NCBI GenBank assembly: GCA_027405735.1
Contig: JAPEHQ010000039.1
Location: 1 to 19,809, forward strand
Length of the DNA stretch: 19,809 nucleotides
Direction of reading: 5' to 3'
Origin: Mucor racemosus
Taxonomy: Eukaryota; Mucoromycota; Mucoromycetes; Mucorales; Mucoraceae
The notes below the pieces were generated by a model that saw only the letters and a program-made list of their open reading frames with translations, was not told the origin of the DNA and did not search any database. The position numbers were made by a program, and so were the translations under genes. Numbering within the stretch: position 1 is the stretch's first letter; the number at the start of each line of letters is the position of its first letter. Below, one piece after another: positions 19,693 through 19,809 of the stretch.

Positions 19693-19809
19693 ATTAAAAC
19701 TATTTCATAACGATGTGTATTACTAAAGCAGAAGCATTTGTCTTTTTGATTTTTTATCCTTTTTGATTTGAGTTTTGCATGAGATTTATGGGTATCCAAC
19801 GAAGAGTCA
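19693..19809. other. Right edge, possible end of a convergent minus-strand gene
   Basis: On the minus strand two frames are open into the window edge: one ends at a TAA (19754-19756) after WIPINLMQNSNQKG, the other continues further left. Either could be the C-terminus of a neighbouring gene, but there is too little sequence to decide. Confidence 0.15.

Noticed and set aside
1..19809. CRISPR array, bacterial operons or tRNA genes
   Set aside because: None seen: the 21-bp repeats are contiguous without spacers, genes have spliceosomal introns, and no cloverleaf was found by eye.

Overview
The window looks like a gene-dense, AT-rich early-diverging fungal genome, most likely Mucoromycota/Mucorales. 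The clues are short GT-AG introns of about 54-82 nt, a five-exon ribosomal protein eS10 gene, a six-exon Trm82/WDR4 gene, and a transposase with the low-complexity, AT-hook and zinc-knuckle style I associate with Mucorales mobile elements. The taxon is an inference from style; no rRNA or marker gene is present to fix it.

Layout. Positions 1-153 hold what may be the 3' end of a plus-strand gene. Positions 154-1062 are AT-rich non-coding DNA. Positions 1063-1289 are a decayed copy of one end of the element that follows. Positions 1290-16469 are the main feature: three full-length, head-to-tail copies of a 5056-bp DNA transposon, period exactly 5062 bp, separated and flanked by the same six bases AAATCG (1284-1289, 6346-6351, 11408-11413, 16470-16475). 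Each copy has imperfect terminal inverted repeats, an array of about 21-bp subterminal repeats at its right end, a 21-bp-stem hairpin near its left end, and one four-exon minus-strand gene. I saw no difference between copies where I compared them, and all open frames are identical in length and sequence. Positions 16476-16871 are non-coding. Then come Trm82/WDR4 (minus, 16872-18321), an unrecognised 55-codon ORF (minus, 18417-18584), a promoter region with an (AC)8 microsatellite, and eS10/RPS10 (plus, 18955-19641).

The transposon gene. The four minus-strand open frames join in phase through three introns (68, 55 and 54 nt) into one 1335-residue protein. Its order is: AT-hook-like N-terminus, acidic tract, a Cys-containing domain resembling DUF6729, the first half of a DDE-type transposase core (D380, then D450 in a TDN motif), a complete WRN/RNase D-like DEDDy 3'-5' exonuclease (D531, E533, D593, Y669, D673), the second half of the transposase core (DxFH at 810-813, E961 in an RGTNxxEG motif), and a C-terminal Cys/His knuckle. 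I read this as a DDE transposase whose catalytic fold is interrupted by an intact proofreading-type exonuclease. Together with the E-AAATCG-E-AAATCG-E array, this is the best candidate here for an undescribed system.

Quality caution. Both single-copy housekeeping genes carry an apparent one-base deletion that breaks the frame (Trm82 near 18017-18022, eS10 near 19225-19228), while the transposon copies have none. The simplest reading is residual indel errors in unique sequence, with the repeated element better corrected. The copy number of the array and the state of the left-flank relic should be judged with that in mind.
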